A stretch of DNA of 64,000 bases from CAADGU01 sp964467705 (GCA_964467705.1 CAYXUZ010000008.1:18446-82445), one strand, 5' to 3'. Counted from the stretch's first letter, positions 34,479 to 43,998 are shown. Notes: generated by a model from the sequence alone, not told the origin. Program-made: numbers and translations.

Positions 34479-35921
34479 ATGAGCACAGAAGTTTGGCAAG
34501 AACGATGGGAAATATTGAACAGGCAAATTTTGGCTCTGCAAAACCAGCTTGAACAGTATGGCGACTTTCCGCGCAAACAGTCTTTGGCACAGTTAGTCAG
34601 CCACCTGCGCCACTTTGCCGAAAAACAGTTTCGCTACTTTTATGACGGGTTTCGTGAAGGCAAGCTATTACCCTCAGATAAGTACCCGCCAGAGTATGCC
34701 CTCACTGTGACTCTGGAACAGATCGCTTATGATCTGGAAGCCTTGCAGAAGGCCATTCATCAGCGCCAGGACAACCGGGAAGTGGCTCGTTGGGCATTGG
34801 AGGTATCGGAGACATTGGCCTGGCAGGCTCTGAAACCATTTGTACAGCCATTCGACTTGAACGACATCACCGTAATCACCTATTTTCAGAAATTTCCCGA
34901 AATTCGGATGATTCCCTACGCCTCTGTCGCCCTGGTTGGCATTCCCATGTCCTGCATCCCTTTACCAGATCAGGGTGGAGGCCCCGTTATTCAAGATTAT
35001 CTGGCGATTCCACACGAAATAGGCCATTTTATTTATTGGTACGGCAAGATTACAGATAATGAAGGCAATAAGGTGCGGGTGCGTCGTTATCTGGCCAAAC
35101 AATTAAATGAGTTGGATTGGGGAGAAGATTGGATTGAAGAAGTATTTGCCGATGTGGTCGGCTGTTTGATTGCCGGGCCGGCAATTGCGCAAAGTTTTCA
35201 AGATTTACAACGGCGTGTTTCCGTAGAAAAATTTTTTCGAGATGATGGTGACCACCCGGCACCGGTCTTACGCCCAGATATTTATACAAAGGTGTTGCGC
35301 AAGAAATGGGGCATGGAATGGGCAGTAGAACTTAACACTCGTTGGCAGAAGAGTCGCCAAGAACGGGAGAAGATGCTTCTGAAAGCAGAGGGAGAGTCCG
35401 GACTTGAGTTTCTCTATAAACAGAAAGGAGAAAAGAAATCGGTGGATAAGGCCATCCACCTGGTTGATAGTAAAGATGATCCGTTAATTGATAGTAAGCT
35501 GGATGGGCCAATAGATATTATGGTCATAAACATGTTTTCACTAATTGATTGGCCCGGAATGGGGTGGTGGCATGATTATTTCCAGGATGTATCTCGGAAA
35601 AATTCAGATCCCTACGAATTGTTTGGCGATCATTTTCGTAGTTACTTTGTTAATGAAAAAAGTCAAGATGTAAAGAACAAACCGCTAGAGCAACCTAGAG
35701 ATGATGTCTACCAACAAAGCCATGAAACGTTACTGGAAGAGTGGAAAAAGGAAGGCCAGGATATAGCCAATCAAGGCGGGCAATCTCCTGTAGAATCAGA
35801 AGAAATTGCCGTTAGTACGATTGAATCAGATAAAATCTCCCCGCAAATCTGGATAACGGTTTTGAGAGCAGGAGGATGGTCAACAAGAGGGCCTGTAGAT
35901 AACCCAACAGGTGGGGGATAA
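34479..35921 (+). CDS. Uncharacterised protein with a gluzincin-like HExxH site
   Basis: The 480-aa product has no signal peptide. Residues 1-110 look helical. LAIPHEIGHFIYWYG gives HEIGH at 179-183, and 37 residues downstream WIEEVFADVVGC gives Glu220/Glu221 plus Asp225 in helix context. This matches the HExxH plus ExxxD arrangement of gluzincin metallopeptidases. I cannot name the family. The C-terminal half is charged and Glu/Lys-rich, with no membrane segment. A strong AAGGAGG precedes the ATG. The gene contains no octamer, unlike nearly all large genes here, which suggests later arrival. It converges on the STAND regulator at 35951. Confidence 0.65.
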   Translation: MSTEVWQERWEILNRQILALQNQLEQYGDFPRKQSLAQLVSHLRHFAEKQFRYFYDGFREGKLLPSDKYPPEYALTVTLEQIAYDLEALQKAIHQRQDNREVARWALEVSETLAWQALKPFVQPFDLNDITVITYFQKFPEIRMIPYASVALVGIPMSCIPLPDQGGGPVIQDYLAIPHEIGHFIYWYGKITDNEGNKVRVRRYLAKQLNELDWGEDWIEEVFADVVGCLIAGPAIAQSFQDLQRRVSVEKFFRDDGDHPAPVLRPDIYTKVLRKKWGMEWAVELNTRWQKSRQEREKMLLKAEGESGLEFLYKQKGEKKSVDKAIHLVDSKDDPLIDSKLDGPIDIMVINMFSLIDWPGMGWWHDYFQDVSRKNSDPYELFGDHFRSYFVNEKSQDVKNKPLEQPRDDVYQQSHETLLEEWKKEGQDIANQGGQSPVESEEIAVSTIESDKISPQIWITVLRAGGWSTRGPVDNPTGGG

Positions 35922-35950
35922 GGGGATATGAAGCTCTTTGTTCGGGCGAC

Positions 35951-38842
35951 TCAAGAGTTCAGTCGCTTATGGGACTCTCTTAACAATCTGGGATGTTGTA
36001 ATTGTTCAGCTATGGCTAACGCTTCCTTCCATTTTGCCACTGCCTCAGCGGGCTGGTTTAATTCCTGATGAATGTCACCAATACACAGCAGCAAATCGGC
36101 CATCAGTAAGGAGTAGTTTAGCTCTTGACACAGGTTCAAACTTTGAGACCCATATTCAAGAGCCTCCTGGTAATTTGTTGTACTCATGTAGACCAGACAC
36201 AGTTGATAAAGCGCCGAGGCCTGTGCCCCTATGTCACCGATAGTGATTAACAATTGCAGTCCATCATGGGCGTAGGTTTTCGCAGAATCAAAATGCTTTT
36301 GTCGCCTATAGACCTCTGACAATCGAATACAAATCATCGCCTCTTCGCCTTTATCTTGATACTTGTGGCAAAGTTCTAAAGTGTGAAGGCCATACTGTTC
36401 AGCTTCTTCAAGGTGATTCAAAACGATGGCAATACTGGTCATCAGGTTGAGAGTGAGGATTGAGGCTTTCGGCTCATTTTCCGCCTTCTGTATTTCGTAA
36501 GCATTTCTGGCGAGCTTTTCAGATGCAGCATATTTCCCTTGAAAGAAGTAAATGCGAGCCTGGAGATATAATGTATCGGCAATACCTGGGTGATCGTTGA
36601 ATCTCTCCCAAAGATGTTGGCTTTGCACAGCCAATGACTGTGCTACATCGTAGTCGGCCTGCTCAAGCGCAATTCTTGCCAGATCATACTTTATTCGAGC
36701 TTCTGGTCGCCAATCTGAAATCAACTCACAGATTTGTTGGGCTGTACCCAGCAATGCTTTTGCTTCCGTATACTCTTTTTGTTCAATACAGGCACGTGCC
36801 CACATGTTTAGTAAATGTACCTGCACATTTGCCTCTTGCATGATAGATGCGGCCGTATATGCCGATTGGTAGCCCTGGCGGGCTTGCGTGTAACGGCCGC
36901 GCGCAAACCAAGCATCATGCAAAGCATCCGCAAAATCTATAACCGTTTGCCACAGTTTATTATTATGGGCGGCTTGCATGGCGGCCATCAGGTTGTCCCA
37001 CTCCGGGCGCAGGGCGTCGTAGTCGTGCTGGTGTTGTTGGGCAAAGGTGAGGAAGGTATGTGCCACACGGCCGTACCACACCCCCGCCTCTCCCGCCTCC
37101 AACAGCTTCTCCCGCGCAAAGTCCGCCAACAGTGGGTGCTGCCGGTAGCGCGTGGCTCCCTCCTCCTGCGCTAACGACAGCGCCACCAGTGCAAACAGCC
37201 GGTCTTCCGTCTCATACCGGTTATGCCCGGCAATACCGGCCATCAGATCGGCGGCAAAACTACGGCCGTTGAAAACCCCCATTAAGGCAAACATCTGCCG
37301 CTCCTGTGCATCCAGGGTGTCATAGCTGATGGCAAACGAAGCCCGCACCGCCCGGTCGCTGATTTTCAGTTCCGACAGACGCTGCTTCTCATCGCGCAAC
37401 CGGGGCACAATGTCTGCCAGTTTGCGGCGCGGCCGTGACCGCAAGCGTTGGCCGATGATTTCCACTGCCAGTGGCAAGTTTTGTAGCAGATCGCATATTT
37501 GGGCGGTTGATTCTGGTTCAGCATTCACCCGCTGTTCGCCGAGAATGTGTGTCAAAAGGCAACGGCCGTCCGCCGCCGACAATTCCGCCAATCGCCACAC
37601 CTGCGCATCCAACCCATAGGCCAAATCCTGGTCACGAGTGGTGAGCAGAACGCGGCAGTGGGAGCCATTGGGCAGCAACGGCCGTATGCGCGACACACTG
37701 ACTACATCATCCAGCACTAACAGCACCCGTTTCTCGGCCAGCACCCCCCGGAACGCATTTGCCATGCTCTCCAAATCGGTCAGGCGGGAAAAGTCATAAC
37801 CATACGCCTGTGCCCAACTTTCCAGCACGGCCGTTGGCTCACTCACCGCCACCGTCGCCCACAACACCCCATCGGCAAAATGCTCCTGCAACGTATGGGC
37901 AATCTCCCCGGCCAGTGACGATTTTCCCACCCCACCCATGCCTACCAACGCCTGAATAGGAGGCTCATTTTCCGCTTGCAAAGCCGCCATAATCGCATCG
38001 CGCACTCCTTCCCGGCCCACGAAATGGAGCAACTGCGGCGGCGCCTGAAAGGGCGGCGACCAGGTTTGGGGTGGCGGAGTGGGCAAAATGGCGGCTTCAG
38101 CGGCCGTAATCTCGCCGCGCCAGATTTTTTGGTAGAGTGCCGTTGTATCCGGTTCTGGCTCCAGTCCGTCCTCGTCGAGCAGCGCCTCGTACCGTTCATA
38201 ATGGGTACACGCCTCATTCACCTGCCGCGTCAGCGCCAACAGCAGCATCATTTCCCGGTTGGCCTCTTCAAAATAAGGGTTCAGGTCAAGCAGCCGGGTA
38301 ATCGTAGCGATGGCCGGGATATACTGCCCTTGTGTTTTGTAATGGACGGTCAACAGATAAAGGGCGGTGGTCATTTGCGTTTCCAGGGCGCGTCGTTTCT
38401 GTTCCGCCCACTCTTCAAACCCTTCAGCCTCTTTGAGCCGTAACCCCGTCAGGAATTCCCCTTGATACAGGTTCACCGCTCGCTGCAACTGTGCCAGCGT
38501 CGGTTCGGAATTTCGCAAACAATCCTGGAACTCATCCACGTCCAGCCAGTAGTCACTTTCGGTTTTAAAAGCGATGGAAAATTTGGGGCTTTCTACAAAG
38601 GCACTTAATTCCCGATTGAGGGCCAATAGTGCTCCTGGCCCGCGCAAATTTGCCAGCTTTTTCTCTGGCGACATGGTTTCATCGGAAAATAGCATTTCCC
38701 CCAATCGTTCCCGCGTTTGTTGTTGTCTGGTCACTATCAGGAAGAAAAGCAAGGCCTGCGCCTTTCCGGGCAAGCCAGCGAGCAGTTGACCATTCAACTT
38801 AATTTTGGGAGAACCTAACAAGGATATTTCCAGGCGGGCCAT
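35951..38842 (-). CDS. SARP-type STAND regulator (BTAD, NB-ARC, TPR)
   Basis: The 963-aa product has the AfsR-like layout. An N-terminal OmpR-like segment (about 1-100) and a BTAD helical domain (about 105-240) are followed by a nucleotide-binding NB-ARC module. That module has Walker A GMGGVGKSS (301-309), Walker B RVLLVLDDV (about 372-380), VLLTTRD and a LPLAVEIIG-type GxP motif. Then come a winged-helix part and about six TPR-like units up to the C-terminus. Such proteins switch between ADP and ATP states when the TPR part detects a ligand and then activate transcription. The target genes are unknown. The C-terminal TPR half contains no ACGGCCGT octamers. Confidence 0.9.
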   Translation of the reverse strand: MARLEISLLGSPKIKLNGQLLAGLPGKAQALLFFLIVTRQQQTRERLGEMLFSDETMSPEKKLANLRGPGALLALNRELSAFVESPKFSIAFKTESDYWLDVDEFQDCLRNSEPTLAQLQRAVNLYQGEFLTGLRLKEAEGFEEWAEQKRRALETQMTTALYLLTVHYKTQGQYIPAIATITRLLDLNPYFEEANREMMLLLALTRQVNEACTHYERYEALLDEDGLEPEPDTTALYQKIWRGEITAAEAAILPTPPPQTWSPPFQAPPQLLHFVGREGVRDAIMAALQAENEPPIQALVGMGGVGKSSLAGEIAHTLQEHFADGVLWATVAVSEPTAVLESWAQAYGYDFSRLTDLESMANAFRGVLAEKRVLLVLDDVVSVSRIRPLLPNGSHCRVLLTTRDQDLAYGLDAQVWRLAELSAADGRCLLTHILGEQRVNAEPESTAQICDLLQNLPLAVEIIGQRLRSRPRRKLADIVPRLRDEKQRLSELKISDRAVRASFAISYDTLDAQERQMFALMGVFNGRSFAADLMAGIAGHNRYETEDRLFALVALSLAQEEGATRYRQHPLLADFAREKLLEAGEAGVWYGRVAHTFLTFAQQHQHDYDALRPEWDNLMAAMQAAHNNKLWQTVIDFADALHDAWFARGRYTQARQGYQSAYTAASIMQEANVQVHLLNMWARACIEQKEYTEAKALLGTAQQICELISDWRPEARIKYDLARIALEQADYDVAQSLAVQSQHLWERFNDHPGIADTLYLQARIYFFQGKYAASEKLARNAYEIQKAENEPKASILTLNLMTSIAIVLNHLEEAEQYGLHTLELCHKYQDKGEEAMICIRLSEVYRRQKHFDSAKTYAHDGLQLLITIGDIGAQASALYQLCLVYMSTTNYQEALEYGSQSLNLCQELNYSLLMADLLLCIGDIHQELNQPAEAVAKWKEALAIAEQLQHPRLLRESHKRLNS

Positions 38843-38996
38843 TGTGTTTTAACGGTAAATCAGCGTTCGCCAGTTATAGTAAGGAAAAGTGGAAACATGG
38901 CCTGCGAACGGTAATTTGGATGACGGGCTTCGGATTACGAGATAAGAATGACAGGTCAGTTTCCCTATTATATCAACTTACACCGGAGGTGAAGCT

Positions 38997-39182
38997 ATGA
39001 CTTTCAATAATCCCCCTTACTACCGCACGTTCATTTTGCGTCTTTGGGAAGAGCGCAATCCAGACCCACAAAAAGCCAACAATTGGCGCTTTACATTGGT
39101 AGACCCGGACACCAACACCAGCCACGCCTTTCAAAGCCTGGAGGGGTTAGTCCAGTTTTTGCAGAAGCAGATGGTACTGTGA
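38997..39182 (+). CDS. Small conserved protein, unknown
   Basis: The 61-aa product has no signal or membrane segment. RTFILRLWEERNPDPQKANN followed by WRFTLVDPDTNTSHAFQSLE reads like a small beta-hairpin domain seen in Chloroflexota genomes, in some cases next to regulators. GGAGG lies a few bases before the ATG. It is divergent from the STAND regulator gene. Confidence 0.6.
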   Translation: MTFNNPPYYRTFILRLWEERNPDPQKANNWRFTLVDPDTNTSHAFQSLEGLVQFLQKQMVL

Positions 39183-39185
39183 TGG

Positions 39186-39240
39186 GTAAGCCGTGATGCG
39201 TGACCCGTAATCCGTGACGGGTCACGGGTTCACGGTTAAC
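39186..39240. repeat. GTGACCCGTAATCC / GGGTCACGGG hairpin
   Basis: Words CCGTGATGCGTGACCCGTAATC and CCGTGACGGGTCACGGGTTCAC fold together. The word GTGACCCGTAATC is shared with the pth repeat at 4169. It overlaps the 3' end of the minus-strand MFS-HEAT gene. Confidence 0.7.
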
Positions 39241-41468
39241 AGGTGCAGCGCCAGCAGTGCGTATTCTGGCCGCGCCGCCCCGTGGGTTTCCAGGTGAGCG
39301 GCGCACGCTTGCAGGATCATTTGCTGGAAGGGGGGCAGGGTGGTGAAGGGACCAATTTGTAAGAACCGGCGCAGGTGGATGAGACCATCAGCTATGTCGC
39401 CGGTACTACAAGCGGCGGCGCTTTGGGTGAGGTGGGTGAGAGTTGGGGACACGGCCGTGTCCCCAACTTTCCGCCATTTCTTTTCCAGCCCGGCAATAGC
39501 CTGGGCCAGCGCCGTGCCCTGGTCGTGGCGCGACTGGCGCAAAAGTTGGATGAAGGTGTACTCCTCGCCCGTTAGCCTGGCCAGCGCCAGCGCCAGTTCC
39601 AGCCGCGCCGGTTCTTCCGGCTCTTCGGCCAGCAGCGCCAACAGGTCATCGGTGGCGGCGGTGGCCTGTAGCTGCCCCAACGCAGCGGCATACGCAATAC
39701 GCAGGCCGTGATCCGTTTCCACAGCCAGGCGGGCTTGCAGCGTGGGGATGGTGCTTTGGTCGCCCAGTGTGCCTAAGGAGCGGGCGCTGTGGGCGCGGAT
39801 GGAGCGGTAGCTGGAATCAAGGGCTGCGTGCAGCGGCTCGCGGGCGCGTTCAGCGTGGCTGCGCCCCAAAGCCCAGGCGGCCATTACGCCCAATGCCGGG
39901 TCGTTGCCGTGCAATACCTGGTTGAGAGCCTGGAGCAACTGCTCGTCGGGACGGGTGTGTCCGATAGCCACAATGGCTTCAAAACGCACATTAAAGCGCG
40001 GGTCGGCCAATGCTTCCAGTAGTTCCTCGATGGTGAGCAGGCTGCGCGAGCGCCCCAGGCGTTCAGTCAGGCGCACGGCCGTTTGCTCATCTTTGGCCAT
40101 GTGGTAACGGATCATAGATTCGACGGCCAGGAAAGGATTGCCACGAAATAGCAGCCCGGCAAAACGGCCGATGCCCACGTTGCTATCCGTTTGTACGCGC
40201 CGCAGAAAATAGAGGCTGCCCAATGGCAGCGTGATGCCCAGCAAGAACAGGGGAGTATATGGGTTCAACTGCACAATCCCCAAGTCTACCGATAATTCGC
40301 TCGACAGGTCCAAAATCCAGCCGCCCAGCAACTGGCTCAGACCACCGATGACGCCGATCCAGGCGTAATAAAGCGCCATGTAGTCGCTCTTTTTTTCGGG
40401 GGGCACAACGCTGACAAACAGAAGCCGCGCGGAGCCGATAGCCCAGCCCATGTTGGCAACCCCTTGCAAAAAGGCAATGCCCAAGGCGGCATACAGGCTG
40501 TAAGGGCTGCCTTTGGGCATGAACAGCCAGCAAATAGGCAGCAGGATGCGCAGCAGGACGCCAGAGAGCATGATGGGTGCGCTGCCGTATCGGTCGGCAG
40601 CCCAGCCCCAGGCGAAGACGGAGAGCAGGCTGCCGACGAGAACGCCATTTTGCAGCAGCACCACCTGGCTTTGCGGCAGACGCACTTCTTCCACCATGAA
40701 GAGGGGCAGGAAGGAGATCATGGGGGCGGTGGCCAGGGTCATCAGGGCGATGCCCAGCAGGTAATAGCGGAAGTTGTGGTCATTTACGGCCGTCCACAAT
40801 TCGCGCTGGTTTTTTTGCTTCGGCGTGGCCACGGGTGCGCCACCGGGAATGTGGGTGTAGGCCCATACACCTACCAGCCCGAAGGTCACACCCAGGGCAA
40901 TGAGCAGCATGAAGCCGGTCAGCCCATTGTTGTGGGCGATGACATACCCGGCGGTGGCGACGGCCACAAAACCGACGGTGGTGGTAAACACATTATCGAG
41001 TGCGGAGTATTTGCCGCGTACCTGGTTGGGCACGTACTCCTGCGTCCAGGGGTATTTGCCGGTTTCGGCGGTGGCGCGGCAGAGGGCAAAAGCGGCGGTG
41101 CAAGAGGCCACGAAGAGGATGGCGGCGTTTTCTCCGGCACGGCCGTAGACCCAGGGCGTGAGCAGTAGCAGCGCCGCAAACGCTTTGCGGATGCCCCAAA
41201 AAGTGATAAAGGTGCGTTTGTAGCCAAAACGGGCCACACGGGGGGCAATGAAGGGGGCGATGAGGCCGGCAAAGGGGAAAAGTGATAAGACAACGCCAAT
41301 TTGCCCTTTGCTGAGGGCCAGTGCATCCAGAAAGAGGATGAACACGGAGCCAAAAAAGGTAAATTCGACAAAACCGGCATTGGCCGAATCACCGGCGATG
41401 CTCCAGCGCAGGCCGCGCATTTTTTCGACGGTGGTGGGTTCTGGTGGGGGGAGGGTTGCTGTTGCCAT
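39222..41468 (-). CDS. MFS transporter fused to a C-terminal HEAT-repeat domain
   Basis: The 748-aa protein is a 12-helix MFS carrier in its first about 440 residues (LSLFPFAGLIAPFIAPRVAR loop motif, then GWAADRYGSAPI as second loop), followed by about seven HEAT-like repeats (about 470-620) such as DPRFNVRFEAIVAIGHTRPD and DPALGVMAAWALGRSHAERA. A soluble helical tail follows. HEAT repeats bind proteins, so the tail may tie transport to a cytosolic partner. The substrate is unknown. A perfect octamer-centred 28-base palindrome lies in the coding region at 39441-39468 and is read as VGDTAVSPTL. Confidence 0.85.
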   Translation of the reverse strand: MATATLPPPEPTTVEKMRGLRWSIAGDSANAGFVEFTFFGSVFILFLDALALSKGQIGVVLSLFPFAGLIAPFIAPRVARFGYKRTFITFWGIRKAFAALLLLTPWVYGRAGENAAILFVASCTAAFALCRATAETGKYPWTQEYVPNQVRGKYSALDNVFTTTVGFVAVATAGYVIAHNNGLTGFMLLIALGVTFGLVGVWAYTHIPGGAPVATPKQKNQRELWTAVNDHNFRYYLLGIALMTLATAPMISFLPLFMVEEVRLPQSQVVLLQNGVLVGSLLSVFAWGWAADRYGSAPIMLSGVLLRILLPICWLFMPKGSPYSLYAALGIAFLQGVANMGWAIGSARLLFVSVVPPEKKSDYMALYYAWIGVIGGLSQLLGGWILDLSSELSVDLGIVQLNPYTPLFLLGITLPLGSLYFLRRVQTDSNVGIGRFAGLLFRGNPFLAVESMIRYHMAKDEQTAVRLTERLGRSRSLLTIEELLEALADPRFNVRFEAIVAIGHTRPDEQLLQALNQVLHGNDPALGVMAAWALGRSHAERAREPLHAALDSSYRSIRAHSARSLGTLGDQSTIPTLQARLAVETDHGLRIAYAAALGQLQATAATDDLLALLAEEPEEPARLELALALARLTGEEYTFIQLLRQSRHDQGTALAQAIAGLEKKWRKVGDTAVSPTLTHLTQSAAACSTGDIADGLIHLRRFLQIGPFTTLPPFQQMILQACAAHLETHGAARPEYALLALHLLTVNP
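39441..39468. repeat. 28-base perfect palindrome centred on ACGGCCGT
   Basis: AGTTGGGGAC, then ACGGCCGT at 39451-39458, then GTCCCCAACT: both arms and the centre are perfectly symmetric. It lies inside the MFS-HEAT coding region. Confidence 0.9.
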
Positions 41469-41534
41469 GTTTAGGAATTATGAATTAGGAATTATGAATT
41501 TGGAAGACGACGAAGTTTAGCCACCATTTGGCTG

Positions 41535-42302
41535 ATGGTGCAAGCGGCTTTACAATGCGGCCATATGGCTTCTTTATCAGGCAAACCGAAAGATGTAGGG
41601 CGAGTGGCGAGGGAGTGGTTTATTCGCTCGCCTTTGCCCCGGTATGTGCCGTTTTTGGCGTATAGTTGTGCCTGGGAACGGCCGTCCGCCATTCTGCTGC
41701 CTGCCCAAAAATTACTTTATGTGCCTGTGCCGAAGGTAGCCAACCGCTCGATTAAGGCGGCGCTGGCGGCCGCCGCCGGACTGCCTTTTGTGGAGGGGCA
41801 GGAGCCGGACTTTGAAACGGCGCCGCTGACGGCCGTGCCCCACCTGACCGATTATTTTCGTTTTACCTTTGTGCGTCATCCGCTAGATCGGCTGGTTTCC
41901 TGTTATGCGCAGAAGATTGTGCTGTATGCGCGGCAGTTGCAGATGCCGCTGTTGTTTTGGCGCTACGGCCGTCGCTTTTGGCCGGAGATGAGTTTTGCGG
42001 AGTTTGTTACGGCCGTGGCTGCCATTCCCGACCGGCACGCCGATCGCCATTTTCGGTCACAACATACCTTCGTCTATCAGGAGGGAAGGGTTCTTGTGGA
42101 TTTTGTGGGCCGCTTTGAGCAGTTGGCGCAGGATTGGGCTGTTGTGCAGCAACAGAGCGAATTGGGGCCGCTGCCCCATTTTAACCCCTCACCACACCAG
42201 CCGTTTGCGCAGATGTACACACCCATACTGGCCCAGACGGCCGCCACACGCTACGGGCAGGACATGGCGTTGTTTGGCTACGAGGCGGATGCTCCCGGAT
42301 GA
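41535..42302 (+). CDS. Sulfotransferase family protein
   Basis: The 255-aa product resembles the carbohydrate sulfotransferase (Sulfotransfer_2) family, which moves sulfate from PAPS. LLYVPVPKVANRSIKAALAA is the 5'-phosphosulfate loop (VPKVANRSI), and RFTFVRHPLDRLVSCYAQKI is the 3'-phosphate motif. The middle and C-terminal parts fit the family. No signal peptide or membrane segment is visible. It is divergent from the MFS-HEAT gene. The acceptor is unknown; surface polysaccharides are the usual target. Confidence 0.85.
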   Translation: MVQAALQCGHMASLSGKPKDVGRVAREWFIRSPLPRYVPFLAYSCAWERPSAILLPAQKLLYVPVPKVANRSIKAALAAAAGLPFVEGQEPDFETAPLTAVPHLTDYFRFTFVRHPLDRLVSCYAQKIVLYARQLQMPLLFWRYGRRFWPEMSFAEFVTAVAAIPDRHADRHFRSQHTFVYQEGRVLVDFVGRFEQLAQDWAVVQQQSELGPLPHFNPSPHQPFAQMYTPILAQTAATRYGQDMALFGYEADAPG

Positions 42303-42318
42303 TGAGGTGATAAGCAGA

Positions 42319-42354
42319 GAAATGAAAGGGACACGGCCGTGCCCCTTTCATTTC
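42319..42354. repeat. Palindrome centred on ACGGCCGT after the sulfotransferase gene
   Basis: GAAATGAAAGGG (42319-42330) pairs with 42343-42354; the octamer at 42333-42340 sits exactly in the centre. Only one central pair (A/C) is mismatched. It may act as a 3' boundary of the sulfotransferase gene. Confidence 0.85.
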
Positions 42355-42396
42355 TCCGGTAAATAAAGTTGTCGACGTGGAAGCCACCTGGCCGTT

Positions 42397-43998
42397 TTAC
42401 CGCAGTTGATAATCCCAACCAAAGTTCACCGGGTAAGCATTGTCACCTGCCCGCAGTGTGATTTCTTGATACCAGATGCCTCTGGCGGGAAAGGTCCAGT
42501 CACCAGGCAGCAACCTGGCCACATTATCGCCCGTAGCGGCATTCATCAAGACACAATACGTGCCTGGTTGCAGGCTGCCAAAGAAGTATTTGCCGGATGC
42601 ATCGGTTACGGCCGTGGCCGCCACCGGGTTATCCGAAGCGCACGGCCCCATTTGCAGCCAGATGGACACGCCAGAAATATACCCCTCGTCTGGCTGTATC
42701 ATCCCATCTGCATGATAATCGCCGTTAGCATCAGCCACACAGTTGCCGTCGAGGGCATCACCGTTTTCATTGGTCAGGCAATAATCATCCCACAAGAAAC
42801 CGGTGATGGACCCACCCGGCACGGGCGATTTCAGGTTAATGCCGTTGAGCGTTTGCCCGGTGGTAACAGCCACACTGGCTACATCATCCAGGCCACCACT
42901 GCCGACCAGCCCAATACAGTAGCTGCCGTTATACATACCGCTAAAAGTGTAACGGCCGTCGCCGCCCGAATAGACAATTGCCAGCGCGTCTTGCCGCACA
43001 TGGCAGGCCGTACCTGGCGTCAGCCATACTTCACGGCTACCCATTAACGTTTCGCCGCTGTCATAGACGCCATTCTGATTCCAATCCTGGTAAATCAGGC
43101 CAGAAATGAGAGTTGGCTGCCCACCAGATACTACAATCTTTACCCAGACGGGGCTGTTGTGACGGCCGACGCCAAAGAAGTTGCCGTCACCATCCTGCAA
43201 TTTCCAGTCACTCTGGTACGTGTTTGGCGTGGCCGGGCTGACCATGTTGATCGTCAGATCCATGGTGTGGCCCGGAAAAACTGTATCACGCAGTGGGAAG
43301 GTAGTGGCAACAGCGCCCAACAGATGACCACCCGCGTGAACCACGTTATAACGGCTATCCCAAGTGCAGGTGCCGGTATTTTTAATACGCCAAATTTTGT
43401 TAAAGCCGGTATTGGGCATAAACTGTGTACCATCCGGTACGCTGACATCGTTCACCAATGCGGCGCTGTTGGTGCAGGCGGTGGTGGGGGCATCCGTTGG
43501 CTGCGTGAATTGCGTGTGCGCTGAAATCCAGCAGCTTCCCACGGAACCATCGGCGCATTTGACACGCCACCAGCCAAAGTCACTGCTAACCCCGGTGACG
43601 CTGGCGATCTGACCTTCGGCTACCCAGCCGATAACTTCGTAGCCAACACTGGGGCCGCTGCGTATGTTCAGGTCTGTGAGTGCCATCACGTATTGGATGG
43701 AGGTATTAACCACCGTCACGGCCGTCGGCGGCACATTGGTTGCGGTTGGCAACGTCACGGCCGTCGTGGGAGCTGCCGTCGGTAACGGTTCAGTTGTTAG
43801 CGTGGGAACAGGTGTTGCTGCCCCTGGCGCGGTCGCCGTAGCCGGGTTTTGTACAAACGGAAAAGGCGTGATGAGCGTCACGTCCGGCTCTCTTGTCGGA
43901 AAGTAACTGCGACCGAGCAATAAAGCTGAGAGGCTCAAAACGCCAAAGAGCATAGTGGCGGCAAAACCGATTACTAAAAAGGCTGTTGTGCGAGACAT
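42397..43998 (-). CDS. Surface protein with SH3, NBR1-like Ig and SdrD-type domains
   Basis: The 533-aa protein has an N-terminal hydrophobic anchor or signal (about 8-30), a Thr/Pro linker, and a bacterial SH3 domain (about 108-165, LTDLNIRSGPSVGYEVIGWV). A cysteine-containing NBR1/four-Trp Ig-like domain follows (about 185-295: FNKIWRIKNTGTCTWDSRYN, then WKLQDGDGNFFGVG). Two SdrD_B-like beta domains follow (SGLIYQDWNQNGVYDSGETL and SITGFLWDDYCLTNENGDAL). This order is common in Chloroflexota extracellular proteins. The role is probably adhesion or envelope binding. It has no enzymatic motif. Confidence 0.85.
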   Translation of the reverse strand: MSRTTAFLVIGFAATMLFGVLSLSALLLGRSYFPTREPDVTLITPFPFVQNPATATAPGAATPVPTLTTEPLPTAAPTTAVTLPTATNVPPTAVTVVNTSIQYVMALTDLNIRSGPSVGYEVIGWVAEGQIASVTGVSSDFGWWRVKCADGSVGSCWISAHTQFTQPTDAPTTACTNSAALVNDVSVPDGTQFMPNTGFNKIWRIKNTGTCTWDSRYNVVHAGGHLLGAVATTFPLRDTVFPGHTMDLTINMVSPATPNTYQSDWKLQDGDGNFFGVGRHNSPVWVKIVVSGGQPTLISGLIYQDWNQNGVYDSGETLMGSREVWLTPGTACHVRQDALAIVYSGGDGRYTFSGMYNGSYCIGLVGSGGLDDVASVAVTTGQTLNGINLKSPVPGGSITGFLWDDYCLTNENGDALDGNCVADANGDYHADGMIQPDEGYISGVSIWLQMGPCASDNPVAATAVTDASGKYFFGSLQPGTYCVLMNAATGDNVARLLPGDWTFPARGIWYQEITLRAGDNAYPVNFGWDYQLR

